A stretch of DNA of 64,000 bases from JABJOR01 sp965603075 (GTDB lineage: Bacteria; Pseudomonadota; Alphaproteobacteria; Rhodospirillales; Casp-alpha2): positions 13,498 to 77,497 of the forward strand of contig CBFDBO010000014.1 of the NCBI GenBank assembly GCA_965603075.1. The letters are read 5' to 3'. A model generated the notes under the pieces. The model saw only the letters and a list, made by a program, of their open reading frames with translations, made no database searches and was not told where the DNA came from. This document shows positions 33,312-42,297 of this stretch, piece after piece (positions within the stretch are counted from its first letter, which is position 1; the number at the start of each line of letters is the position of its first letter). A program made the translations under genes and the position numbers.

Positions 33312-35865
33312 GCGCAGCGTCAAGAACCCGATTGGTTCCCGCCACTGGAATACCCGAAGCCCGCGCCGTCACAATAGTGACCGAGCGTAAATCTTCGGGT
33401 TCTAGATTGTGTACATTGGTTTTACCCGTGCAACGCGCCATAATGGACGCTTCACCAGAGCTGGCCTGTAAGAGATTGGCCAGACCGATTTTGCGATCAT
33501 CGCGGTTGAAATCGGAATAGAATTGCATCATACCGTCTTCAATAGTGCCACCCGTCGCCATAGCCGCGGCCACACCAAAGACACCCGCACGGCACCCCAG
33601 TGAAATGGTTTTCGCAACATCGGTACCAGAGCGAACACCGCCGAAATAAATCGGTTCCAGATCTTCTTCTCGGTTCATACCCCGCAAGATTTTGATCACA
33701 TCACGCATCAAAGCCAGATCACACCCAGAATTCAATTCTGACCATGGGGCGTTGATGTTGGCGGTACCATCGAGCAAGATAATATCAAGCTCGGCGGCCA
33801 GCGCGCGTGTCAGGACATCTTGCAAATTATCATGCGTAACCACCACACCCGAGAGCTTGTCGGTACCCGACGCGTTTTTGATCGCTTTGAAATCACTCGA
33901 AGGGTCAAGGGCGATAAACCCTGATGCCGTATCGTCAATGGCACCGTCATCTTCAACAAGTTGCAACCATTTACCGCCAGCGTTCAATGCTTTTTTACCG
34001 ATGTAGGCGCTGCCGTGATCGGCAATACCTGCGCCCACGTCTTCGCGAACTTCATCCGGCGCGTCATCAAACCCAGCGACAAAACCGGGGGTGGCGATGG
34101 TAAGTTTACCGGCGATGGTGGTCGAAACGTTACAGGCGTCCCGGTAGGGATCAATCACCAAGCGTGACAGGTTGGCGGGTAAGAAGACCAAGTCTTCAAA
34201 CGATTGAACGCTGCCTTCGGGATAGGGGTTATCGCGCAGAACAAGGCGTTTATCCAAAATAGCATTTTGGGTGCGCGCGTCCTCGGGGTTGGTCCGGGCC
34301 ATGACAAAAATATCTTCGCGGCTGCTGACGGAATAATCAGATGCGCCGGTTTCCACGTCACACCGATAACACCGCGCGGCTTCGCATTTAGCGGCCCGTT
34401 CGGTGTAATGGCTTTCGATTTCTGGAAACGATACGGGATCGTCGCCCAAACCATGGAAATCTTGTTCCTGACGGTTGATAATTTCCCATTCTGGATCTTG
34501 TGCAATGGGAACCGTTCGGGTGCGAAACGGCACACGGTACGCTACAGGGTTCGCCTGGCCTTCGAGGAATGCTTTAATATAATACGCCGAGCGGTGGCCA
34601 TGTTGCATGGCCATAACGATGGTTGACCCACCAAAAGCGCCATCACCCGCAGCAAAAACCTTAGGGTCTTGCGTGGTCATGCCGTCCCAATTTGTTTTAA
34701 CCCGGTCCCCATCCATCAAGCCTTTGGTTTCTAAATGAGTAGATATGGATTGTTGTCCAACGGCCATAATCACCATGCCGCAATCAATGTCGTGTTCGCT
34801 GCCGGGGACATCAACGGGGCGACGGCGACCGTCTTCACCGGGTTCGCCCGGTTCGGTTCTAATGCACCGCAATTTCAAATTATCGCCATCGGGAATAACG
34901 CCAACAGGTTGGGTATTATAGGTAATTTTCACCCCTTCTTTGATGGCACCTTCTAGCTCGTCAAGGCGGGCGGGGATGCCATCTTCACCACGGCGGTAAA
35001 CCACGTTTACGTATTTACAACCGGGCAAACGAAGGGCGGCACGACACGCGTCCATGGCCACATCACCACCACCGATCACGGTGACGGTCTCTGGTAGTTC
35101 GGGGCGCTCACCATCGTTTACTTTGCGCAAAAACTGAACACCATCGATGACTTTAGAGTGATCATCGCCGGGGACCTTCATATTCTTGCCCCACCACGCG
35201 CCAATGGTCAGCAGCACAGCTGCATGACGTTCTTTCAATTCATCCAACGTCACACCATCATCACCATCTTTATCAGCCAGCGGTGTATTGAGATGAACTT
35301 TAATGCCCGGACAATGGGCCAACATGCGATCGATGTCTTCGCTAATGGTGCCTTTTGGCAGGCGAAACTCTGGGATACCCCAGGTCATCATACCACCAAG
35401 ACGGTCGGTCATTTCATAGATGTGGACCTCAAATCCAGCCTCGGCCAAATCTTGCGCAGCAGTCATACCAGCAGGGCCGGCACCGACAACGGCAACGCTC
35501 TTCGTCTGGCTAACATCAACAACAGGCAAACGATAATCTTTACCCAATTGATCCATCACATAACGTTTCAGGTTACGAATACCAATAGGGCCATCACTGT
35601 CGGCACGGCGACAGGCCGGCTCGCAGGGTGCGTCACAGACACGGCCGCAAATAGAGCTGAACGGGTTGGTGGCGGTTATGGCTTCAAAAGCTTCTTCCGT
35701 TTTGCCTTCCCAGATATAACCAATGTAGGACGGCGCGTCTGTCCCAATGGGACAAGCGACCTGACAGGGCGCCGGAACATAGTGTGCTTGTGCCACATCA
35801 TCTTTGAAACCTTCGGGGGCCTGTGATGGGTGAACGCGGTCGAAATTATAAACGTCTGACGTCAT
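33307..35865 (-). CDS. GltD-like NAD(P)H/FAD oxidoreductase with C-terminal degenerate glutamate synthase domain
   Basis: An 852-aa protein. The N-terminus has an Fe-S domain with paired cysteine sets (CQVACPIGTDAPSYIG near 34-49, then CGRVCDAPCEPACRR near 75-89), as in GltD. It is followed by two nucleotide-binding segments: VAVVGAGPAGMTAAQDL (FAD, near 127) and TVIGGGDVAMDACR (NAD(P)H, near 262). It also has the AAGDGAFGGSTIVMAMQHG end. From about residue 560 a barrel-like glutamate synthase domain follows, with FGGVRSGTDVAKTISLG and MARCTGKTNVHNLEPEDL, both close to the FMN synthase of the other module. The [3Fe-4S] cysteine set is missing. It probably delivers electrons to the split synthase. 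Strong ribosome site AAGGAGG. Confidence 0.88.
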   Translation of the reverse strand: MTSDVYNFDRVHPSQAPEGFKDDVAQAHYVPAPCQVACPIGTDAPSYIGYIWEGKTEEAFEAITATNPFSSICGRVCDAPCEPACRRADSDGPIGIRNLKRYVMDQLGKDYRLPVVDVSQTKSVAVVGAGPAGMTAAQDLAEAGFEVHIYEMTDRLGGMMTWGIPEFRLPKGTISEDIDRMLAHCPGIKVHLNTPLADKDGDDGVTLDELKERHAAVLLTIGAWWGKNMKVPGDDHSKVIDGVQFLRKVNDGERPELPETVTVIGGGDVAMDACRAALRLPGCKYVNVVYRRGEDGIPARLDELEGAIKEGVKITYNTQPVGVIPDGDNLKLRCIRTEPGEPGEDGRRRPVDVPGSEHDIDCGMVIMAVGQQSISTHLETKGLMDGDRVKTNWDGMTTQDPKVFAAGDGAFGGSTIVMAMQHGHRSAYYIKAFLEGQANPVAYRVPFRTRTVPIAQDPEWEIINRQEQDFHGLGDDPVSFPEIESHYTERAAKCEAARCYRCDVETGASDYSVSSREDIFVMARTNPEDARTQNAILDKRLVLRDNPYPEGSVQSFEDLVFLPANLSRLVIDPYRDACNVSTTIAGKLTIATPGFVAGFDDAPDEVREDVGAGIADHGSAYIGKKALNAGGKWLQLVEDDGAIDDTASGFIALDPSSDFKAIKNASGTDKLSGVVVTHDNLQDVLTRALAAELDIILLDGTANINAPWSELNSGCDLALMRDVIKILRGMNREEDLEPIYFGGVRSGTDVAKTISLGCRAGVFGVAAAMATGGTIEDGMMQFYSDFNRDDRKIGLANLLQASSGEASIMARCTGKTNVHNLEPEDLRSVTIVTARASGIPVAGTNRVLDAAQ

Positions 35866-35877
35866 GATGCGTCCTCC

Positions 35878-37842
35878 TTATTCAGCAGCGACTGGTTTAG
35901 TATCAATGGGTTTAGCGTCACGGTAACCGGGCTCATAAGGCAGCCCGGTAATTTCGGCGGCTTCCGGTGTGAGCGCGACCAAATCGTCACGGCATAACTG
36001 TTTGATATCGGTGTAACCATGGGCATCGGCGATGCTGGCCATTTGCCACCGCATGCTTTCTAGGTAGCGGTGAATATTGCGGGCTTCCACTTCCTTATTA
36101 TAACGGGCTTCATGGTCTGGATCTTGGGTAGCGATACCCACAACGCACGTTCCAACGTGGCATTGCATACAGGCAATACAGCCGCCCGCGATTAAGGCGC
36201 CCGTTCCAACGGCCGCACAATCCGCACCAAGTGCCAAGGCCTTCGCCGCATCAACACCGTCTTTAATACCGCCCATAAGAACGATTTGAAGTTGTCCCGT
36301 CGCATCGATTTCAGCCAGCGCATCGAGCGCTTCTTGGATGGCCGATAAGGTGGGGATACCGACAAATTCTAGCACTTCATTACCCGCCGCCCCGGTTGAT
36401 CCTTGCAGACCATCCAGCTCGACAAAATCAAAGCCATCTTTCATGGCGATTTTAATATCATCACGCACCCGGCCCGCCCCCAATTTTACCGAAACAGGCA
36501 AGCGGTAATCGGTCGCTTCACGGAATTCTTCGATCTTAATGACCAAATCATCGGCCCCCAAAACGTCAGGGTGACGCGAAGGAGAACGCAGATCAATGCC
36601 CTCAGGAATACCGCGAATTTCGGCGATCTCTTTGGTTACTTTGGCAGCCATCAACTGGCCCCCCAAGCCCGGCTTCGCCCCTTGGGAAATATAAATTTCC
36701 AGCGCGTCAGCACGGTTCATATCATGGATGTTCCACCCCAGACGACCCGACAGGCACTGATACATTAATTGATCAGACGCCGCGCGTTGTTCGTCAGACA
36801 TGCCGCCTTCACCGGTATTCTCAGAAATCTTTGAGAGCCCGGCGGCAATAGCCAGCGCAACCTTGGTTGATTTGGAAAGCGCGCCATAGCTCATGGGCGC
36901 AATCATCAATGGCATGGAAAGCTTAAGCGGTTCCGCGCCGCGGTCGCCTCCGATTTCGGTGTACATATTCACCCGGTCCAGAACAGCTTTATCCGTATTC
37001 AAGTTCGTCAAATCTTTGCGGAACGCCACATCGCTCAGGTGCGGTAACGCACGTGCGGCACCGTATCCACGGATTCGGTAACGACCAATTTGAGCTTTAA
37101 CGTGAATGTCTTCTTGGACTTTGGTGTTCCAATAATCATTGGTGCCCGTAAACGTGGTAAAGGGCACACTACGAACCCGAGGCTCGACAGTTTTATAACG
37201 CAAGGATTTACCCGCGTTTTGAATTTTTTGGAAGGTGCCGTTAAAAGCAATCTCATGTTTATCGAGAAACTCCATAATGGAGTCCAGCTCGTCCGCAGGA
37301 AGATCGATAATCTCGGCATCTGAACCCAGCGCCTGAATTTTACCCGCGCAATAAATTGCCCCCCCGGTCAAATCTTCTCCGACTTTATCACCGGAATCGC
37401 CCAAGATGATAATCCGTCCGCCGTACATCATGTAACCCGCCATAAAGTTGGCGCTGCCTGCACATAGCAGCGTGCCGGACTTCATAACTTGACCGGCGCG
37501 CGAGCCTAGATTGCCATGGACAATGACCTCGGCCCCACGCATAGCAACGCCCGCAATAGCGCCCGCATTACCCTTAACAATGGCGGTGCCTTCCAACATA
37601 TTATCGGCAAAGCCCCAACCCACGTTGTTTTCAACAACAAACTTTGGACCATCGGTCAGGCCGGCACAAAAGTACCCGGCGGACCCTTGGACATTAACTG
37701 TAATAGGATGAACAACGCCTACACCAATATGGTGGCGCGCGTCGGGATTTAAAACGTCAACATCAATACCGTCTGCCGCGTACTTGCGGATTAAACGGTT
37801 GCCTTCGGTGACGGAAAGGGTGCTTAGATCTATCTGTGCCAT
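35878..37842 (-). CDS. Fused GXGXG and FMN-synthase domains of a split glutamate synthase (GlxC-GlxD-like)
   Basis: A 654-aa fusion. Residues 1-210 or so are the right-handed beta-helix GXGXG domain (repeats like GSAGYFCAGLTDG, GNAGAIAGVAMRGAEVIVHGNLGSRAGQ). From about 240 on it is the FMN-binding glutamate synthase barrel (MIAPMSYGALSKSTKVALA, NTGEGGM, GAKPGLGGQL, VKLGAGRVRDDI, MGGIKDGVDAAKALALGAD). The Fe-S cysteines lie in GGCIACMQCHVGTC. In other genomes and in the neighbouring module the two domains are separate proteins. It needs the amidotransferase partner (next gene) for ammonia supply. Its ATG overlaps the end of the amidotransferase gene by 13 nt. Confidence 0.9.
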   Translation of the reverse strand: MAQIDLSTLSVTEGNRLIRKYAADGIDVDVLNPDARHHIGVGVVHPITVNVQGSAGYFCAGLTDGPKFVVENNVGWGFADNMLEGTAIVKGNAGAIAGVAMRGAEVIVHGNLGSRAGQVMKSGTLLCAGSANFMAGYMMYGGRIIILGDSGDKVGEDLTGGAIYCAGKIQALGSDAEIIDLPADELDSIMEFLDKHEIAFNGTFQKIQNAGKSLRYKTVEPRVRSVPFTTFTGTNDYWNTKVQEDIHVKAQIGRYRIRGYGAARALPHLSDVAFRKDLTNLNTDKAVLDRVNMYTEIGGDRGAEPLKLSMPLMIAPMSYGALSKSTKVALAIAAGLSKISENTGEGGMSDEQRAASDQLMYQCLSGRLGWNIHDMNRADALEIYISQGAKPGLGGQLMAAKVTKEIAEIRGIPEGIDLRSPSRHPDVLGADDLVIKIEEFREATDYRLPVSVKLGAGRVRDDIKIAMKDGFDFVELDGLQGSTGAAGNEVLEFVGIPTLSAIQEALDALAEIDATGQLQIVLMGGIKDGVDAAKALALGADCAAVGTGALIAGGCIACMQCHVGTCVVGIATQDPDHEARYNKEVEARNIHRYLESMRWQMASIADAHGYTDIKQLCRDDLVALTPEAAEITGLPYEPGYRDAKPIDTKPVAAE

Positions 37843-38735
37843 GTTTGAAAAGTCCCTGGCGGTGGTTCCATTGTGTTCAATGCCATGCCCGGGAACAATT
37901 TGTTCAGGGAAACTTCTTCAGAAGCGATGGCGATAATGTCGTCATTTTCGAATTTGACCATAGGCTTACAAGCCAAGCGATCTTTGGCGTAGCCGATTTC
38001 ATCTTTGGTAGAGACCAAAAACGAGAACGTACCATCAAAATCATCGATGGATAATTTAAGCGCTTCATCCAAACTATGACCGAGCTTCAATTTGTCCGCC
38101 AAATAAACAGCAACAAGCTCGCTGTCGTTATCGGTATGAAACTCAAAGCCCCGTTTTTCCAAACGACGCCGCATTTTCCAATAATTGGTGAGCTGTCCAT
38201 TGTGAACAATGGCAACATCCGCAAATCCGGTAGCCCAAAATGGATGCGCGGCTTCTGGCTTAACATCGGATTCGGTCGCTAAACGCACGTGGCCGATGCC
38301 GTGGGTGCCGTTAAAGCCGTTTACACCGTAGACCTTATCCACATCGAAGGCTCCGCCGATGTCTTTAATAATATCCAAGCTCTCGCCAATGGAAAATAAC
38401 TTCGCCACGTTTTCCATCTCATAGGAGAATTTCTGTACATCGCCATCAAAACGAACCGTAAATGTATGCGAGGCACCAATGGAATCCTCTGCTAGAACTT
38501 CGGCGTTCCATTCAGCAAATTTTTCTTTGATCCGTTTAACCGTTTCAACGGCCTCCATACCTTCACCTACTAAAAACCGCAAACGAAGCTCGCCTTCAAC
38601 GGTTTCGTGATAGAGCGCGTAGCCCGTGGAGTCGGGACCACGATGCTGACAACCATCAAGCATATTAATCAATGCCTGTCCGGTTGTCAGGTTTCGGTGA
38701 TCCCCTTTAAAGAGAATGCCAGCAATGCCACACAT
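37830..38735 (-). CDS. Class II glutamine amidotransferase subunit (GlxB/MgsA-like)
   Basis: A 301-aa N-terminal-nucleophile amidotransferase. The start ATG 38735 gives MCGIAG, so Cys2 becomes the N-terminal nucleophile after Met removal. An in-frame extension to 38768 would destroy it. GAAAGGTGG lies about 9 nt upstream. Other landmarks: CQHRGPDSTGYALY, GIGHVRLATESDVKPEAAHPFWA, IVHNGQLTNYWKMRR and DNDSELVAVYLADKL. It releases ammonia, or in the MgsA case passes the amide nitrogen, to the synthase domain. First gene of the minus-strand module; its end overlaps the next gene by 13 nt. Confidence 0.92.
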   Translation of the reverse strand: MCGIAGILFKGDHRNLTTGQALINMLDGCQHRGPDSTGYALYHETVEGELRLRFLVGEGMEAVETVKRIKEKFAEWNAEVLAEDSIGASHTFTVRFDGDVQKFSYEMENVAKLFSIGESLDIIKDIGGAFDVDKVYGVNGFNGTHGIGHVRLATESDVKPEAAHPFWATGFADVAIVHNGQLTNYWKMRRRLEKRGFEFHTDNDSELVAVYLADKLKLGHSLDEALKLSIDDFDGTFSFLVSTKDEIGYAKDRLACKPMVKFENDDIIAIASEEVSLNKLFPGMALNTMEPPPGTFQTWHR

Positions 38736-38848
38736 AGTCGCCACCTTTCGTAAGATTGTTGCCATCAAGAGTAATTTGATAACAGAAATTCAAATGGAAA
38801 TTTTGTCGCTAAGATATCCTAGCCGAAGTATTTTATTTAATCAACCTC

Positions 38849-38865
38849 AGTAAACGATGTTTACT
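38849..38865. promoter_or_regulatory. 17-bp inverted repeat upstream of the minus-strand module
   Basis: AGTAAAC-GAT-GTTTACT is a perfect 7-bp inverted repeat 114 nt upstream of the amidotransferase start and 47 nt after the end of the XRE-cupin gene. It is a plausible operator for one of the two neighbouring regulators. Confidence 0.45.
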
Positions 38866-38911
38866 CTTAGGAAATAAAATAATCAACATTTATTGCCGGA
38901 ATGAAAATAAA

Positions 38912-39559
38912 CTAATCAGAGCTATCTTGATGTTTATACGATATCACCGACAGAAATTGGATTGGCAAGTCGGTCAGGCTTTCTGGGCCGTGGGGCACAT
39001 CACCATCAAAATAAAGCGAATCACCGGGTTCTAGATCATAAAGATTATCACCGTGTTGATAGGTGACTTTGCCTTTCAGCATATAAATGACTTCGATTCC
39101 CTCATGTTGAAACAAAGGAAAAACATCAGACTTTTCTGACAGGGTAATGAGATAAGGTTCCATAGCGACGTTCTTCCCGGTGCTATGGCCAAGCAATTCG
39201 TATTGGTGTCCGGCGCGCGTGCCCCGACGTTCAATTTTTAATCCCTCACCCGATTTTACAAACGTCGCTTCTTTGGCGTCTTCAAAGCGCCTGAAAAAGG
39301 TCGTTACGGGGACCTGCAATGCTTTTGATAAGGCCTGCAGAGATGCCAAAGACGGTGAGGTAATGCCGTTTTCAATTTTCGATAACATACCCGTGGACAC
39401 CCCCGCCCCCTTAGCAAGTTCGGCAACGGTCATATTTTGTTGTCGTCTAAATTGTCTGACTTCATTGCCGATGGCTATTTCTAAGCGGTTATCGCGTTCA
39501 CCCGCTAATCCGTGCGGGTCCTGCATATTAGATTTTTTTTCTGAAGCCGTCATTACCAT
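38912..39559 (-). CDS. XRE-family transcriptional regulator with cupin sensor domain
   Basis: A 215-aa regulator. The XRE helix-turn-helix spans about residues 30-85 (IGNEVRQFRRQQNMTVAELAKGAGVSTGMLSKIENGITSPSLASLQALSKAL), and a cupin domain spans 125-205 (FQHEGIEVIYMLKGKVTYQHGDNLYDLEPGDSLYFDGDVPHGPES). This is the architecture of PuuR and of many amine or amino-acid regulators. Position between two ligase/split-synthase modules makes it a likely regulator of at least the minus-strand one. ATG 39553 or ATG 39559 could be the start. Confidence 0.93.
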   Translation of the reverse strand: MVMTASEKKSNMQDPHGLAGERDNRLEIAIGNEVRQFRRQQNMTVAELAKGAGVSTGMLSKIENGITSPSLASLQALSKALQVPVTTFFRRFEDAKEATFVKSGEGLKIERRGTRAGHQYELLGHSTGKNVAMEPYLITLSEKSDVFPLFQHEGIEVIYMLKGKVTYQHGDNLYDLEPGDSLYFDGDVPHGPESLTDLPIQFLSVISYKHQDSSD

Positions 39560-39596
39560 GCGTTGTCGCCCACCCGTATTATTATTTTTCTATATA

Positions 39597-39634
39597 TATG
39601 GATAATAAGCTCATATTATAGATATGGATAATAA
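39597..39634. repeat. 13-nt direct repeat upstream of the XRE-cupin gene
   Basis: ATATGGATAATAA occurs at 39597-39609 and 39622-39634, a 25-nt period, between the GntR gene stop and the XRE-cupin start. It is either a pair of operator half-sites or one more short duplication. Confidence 0.5.
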
Positions 39635-39686
39635 AATAGAATCGAGTAGAGCGCACGTTTTTTTGATACCCGCCAAATATTAAGAC

Positions 39687-40397
39687 CTATTCAGGCTCCG
39701 AAGCACCAACCAAATGGCCTTTGGCTTTTTCAAGATGCCCGGTAATGATGTTAACGGCTTGCTCGGCATTGCGAGAGCGTACGGCGGTAAAAAGCTGACG
39801 GTGCTCTTTATTATATTGCATAATTCGTTTGGGTGTCAGGATTTTCTTACGGGCATCAAACCATAATGTATTACCCCGAACCTCATTGACTTGATGATAG
39901 AGCCAGACCATGAGCGGGTTACGGCTACATTGCGCCAAACATAAATGGAAGGATTCGTCGGCGCGGGAAAACTGTTTAGGATTATCGACCGTGCTTTCCA
40001 CACGAATCAAGGCCTGTTCCAACCGGTCCAGATCACGCGAGCCTGCATTTTGCACGGCCAGACGGGTCATATGGGGTTCGACTGAAAACCGGACCTCGAT
40101 TAATTCAAGGGGGCTGGTCGCATCGGCGGCATCGTCCCGTCCAGTTTCCAGCTTGTAGGTAACAAAAGTGCCGCTGCCCAATTTACGGGAAACCATATCA
40201 TTTTGTTCAAGTCTGCTAAGCGCTTCACGGATTGTATTGCGGGAAGATTTATAAAGTTGGGCCAACTCACGCTCGGGCGGTAATTTTTCGCCAAAGGTGA
40301 AATGCCCCGACATGATTGCCTGTTGCAATTCTACGGAAATGTTAACCGAGCTTCCCGATGAGGATCTGGATTGTGATTCCGTTAGTGATTCAGCCAT
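39687..40397 (-). CDS. GntR family transcriptional regulator, FadR (FCD) type
   Basis: A 236-aa regulator. The winged helix (about residues 20-80: LQQAIMSGHFTFGEKLPPERELAQLYKSSRNTIREALSRLEQNDMVSRKLGSGTFV) is followed by an all-helical FCD sensor domain (EVRFSVEPHMTRLAVQNAG, ADESFHLCLAQCSRNPLMVWLYHQ, HRQLFTAVRSRNAEQAVNIITGHLEKA) with His residues that often bind Zn or Ni. Ligands of this group are organic acids or amino acids. It is divergent from the plus-strand ligase gene (263-bp gap) and so probably controls that module. Confidence 0.93.
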   Translation of the reverse strand: MAESLTESQSRSSSGSSVNISVELQQAIMSGHFTFGEKLPPERELAQLYKSSRNTIREALSRLEQNDMVSRKLGSGTFVTYKLETGRDDAADATSPLELIEVRFSVEPHMTRLAVQNAGSRDLDRLEQALIRVESTVDNPKQFSRADESFHLCLAQCSRNPLMVWLYHQVNEVRGNTLWFDARKKILTPKRIMQYNKEHRQLFTAVRSRNAEQAVNIITGHLEKAKGHLVGASEPE

Positions 40398-40660
40398 TTT
40401 AATCTCACACGCTACAAATTTAAATCAAACGCAGTATTTACTAACTATACCAATTTCATACCACCTAAAAAAATGGTTTGCAAGGATGAAAAAGTATGCT
40501 TATTTGATTCCCATGGTACATAGACTGTAATATCTAGATTTTAATCATTCCAGCTATTGACCCAAAAATAAAAAATAAGAACCGAATTGGTTCAGTATTG
40601 GTTGTTTAATTCAAATCTGACACGAATGTTGTTCAGATATACAATTTGGGAGTTCATATC
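40398..40660. promoter_or_regulatory. Divergent promoter region between the GntR gene and the plus-strand module
   Basis: A 263-bp AT-rich gap. GAACC-GAATT-GGTTC at 40579-40593 is a 5-bp inverted repeat 68 nt before the ligase start and could be an operator. The ligase ribosome site GGGAG is at 40648-40652. No gene is seen. Confidence 0.45.
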
Positions 40661-42217
40661 ATGGCGAAAGCCGCAAAAACCGCTAAAACTGCTAAAAAGA
40701 AACCCGCCGCTAAAAAGGCCCCCTCAAAAGCTGTTGCCAGCAAAAGAACGGATCTTGAAGCGCACGTAAATGCCCCCGGACGCGAGAAACTTGTTAAAGA
40801 CGTTCGTAAGAAAATTGACGAACTTGGAATCACCTATGTGTATTTCCAATTTGTTTCGGTCACCGGTCGTATCGTCGGCAAGGGTATTCCAGCCGATCAT
40901 TGGGAAGCTGTTGCTAAAAAAGGCTTCCAACTTGTTTACGGTTCAACCGCTAACTTGTTCACCGATCGCCACGGCGATTACATTGGTTATGGTCCAGAAG
41001 CCTCTGAATTGGTCGGCATTGCTGATCCAGAAACATTTGCTCAGCTACCTTGGGATAAACGCGTTGCTCGCGTATTCTGTACTTTGTTCCGTAACCGCGA
41101 AGAAAGAGAAAACCCCGGTGGTGCACTGACATCCGATTGCCGTGGTAACTTGCGTCGTATTGCAGCCGACTTCAAATCCAAACACGGCATGGAAATGCGC
41201 TGTGGTACAGAGCCCGAAATGATGTGGCTGAAAAAAGGTGAAGACGGATTGCCCGACGGTGGTTTCTCTAAACCGAACTGTTATCACATTGATCAGTTTG
41301 AAAGCCTTCGCCCTGCCTTCATGCGCGTTATCGAATATTCTCAGGCCATGGGTCTTGATATGATCCAAGGGGATCACGAAGATGCACCGGGACAGCTTGA
41401 GCTGAACTGGATGTATGATGATGTACTTCGAAACGCCGATCGATTAACCACCTATCGACAAATTTGTGCGCAAGTTGCTCGCGAATTCGGTATGATTGCT
41501 TGCTTCATGACGAAGCCTTTCATGGGTGTATCGGCGTCGGGTTGTCACCATAACGTATCCTTGTGGACCGGCGGTAAAGACGTGATCGTCAATACCCCAC
41601 ACACCAAGAGCAAACCCGGTCATGATGGTATTTATGCTTATCGTCAAGGCGGTAAAAACCACTTCATGCCGGACCCTAAAATCGATGCCCGCAAACCAGC
41701 CCCGATTGGTCTGCATTCCATTGGTGGTGTTATCAAACACTTGGGCGCGTTGACGGCTCTGGGTTCCTCCACGGTTAACTCTTACCGTCGTCTTTGGGAC
41801 ACGGGTTTCTGGGCACCTATTTTCGCGGATTGGGGTTATCAGAATCGTACCTGCGCCCTGCGTATTTCAGCGCCGGGTCGTTTTGAATATCGCTCTGTTG
41901 ACTCGATGGTAAACCCCTACTTGATGGGTGCGGCATTGTTGAAAGCATTTGATGATGGCGTCTCTAACAAGCTAGCCCCCGGCGAGCCAGAAGAACGCAA
42001 CATCTATCAAGCCATCGATGCTGGTAAGAAAGTTAAAAAATTACCAATGTCTCTGGGCGAAGCCCTTACAGAACTTGCCAATGATGACGTCATTAAATCG
42101 GCGCTGCCTGATGAAATGTACACCGTCTTTGAGCATTACAAACGTGATGAATGGGAAACATTCATGGCTACGGTTACAGATTGGGATCTCAATACGTATT
42201 GGGATTGCTTGCCTTAA
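40661..42217 (+). CDS. Glutamine synthetase-like ligase with Lys/Ala-rich N-terminal tail
   Basis: A 518-aa glutamine synthetase family protein, only distantly like the one at 31931. The first 30 residues are a basic low-complexity tail (AKAAKTAKTAKKKPAAKKAP) resembling the histone H1-like tails of bacterial nucleoid proteins. Catalytic features follow: CGTEPEMMWL, QGDHEDAPGQLELNWMYDD, SASGCHHNVSLWTGG, STVNSYRRLWD, NRTCALRIS and GRFEYRSVDSMVNPYL. It would join an amine to glutamate; the exact amine is not evident. Start ATG 40661 has GGGAG 8 nt upstream. First gene of the plus-strand module. Confidence 0.9.
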   Translation: MAKAAKTAKTAKKKPAAKKAPSKAVASKRTDLEAHVNAPGREKLVKDVRKKIDELGITYVYFQFVSVTGRIVGKGIPADHWEAVAKKGFQLVYGSTANLFTDRHGDYIGYGPEASELVGIADPETFAQLPWDKRVARVFCTLFRNREERENPGGALTSDCRGNLRRIAADFKSKHGMEMRCGTEPEMMWLKKGEDGLPDGGFSKPNCYHIDQFESLRPAFMRVIEYSQAMGLDMIQGDHEDAPGQLELNWMYDDVLRNADRLTTYRQICAQVAREFGMIACFMTKPFMGVSASGCHHNVSLWTGGKDVIVNTPHTKSKPGHDGIYAYRQGGKNHFMPDPKIDARKPAPIGLHSIGGVIKHLGALTALGSSTVNSYRRLWDTGFWAPIFADWGYQNRTCALRISAPGRFEYRSVDSMVNPYLMGAALLKAFDDGVSNKLAPGEPEERNIYQAIDAGKKVKKLPMSLGEALTELANDDVIKSALPDEMYTVFEHYKRDEWETFMATVTDWDLNTYWDCLP

Positions 42218-42297
42218 TCAAAAACAAACACCGGATGGCTGGTTGATGCCTGCCATCCGGACTTTCTATCAACATCTATTAACAGGAGACACCATCC

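Noticed and set aside
38736..38768. Longer start for the minus-strand amidotransferase
   Set aside because: It would bury the nucleophile Cys2, which must be the N-terminal residue after Met removal.
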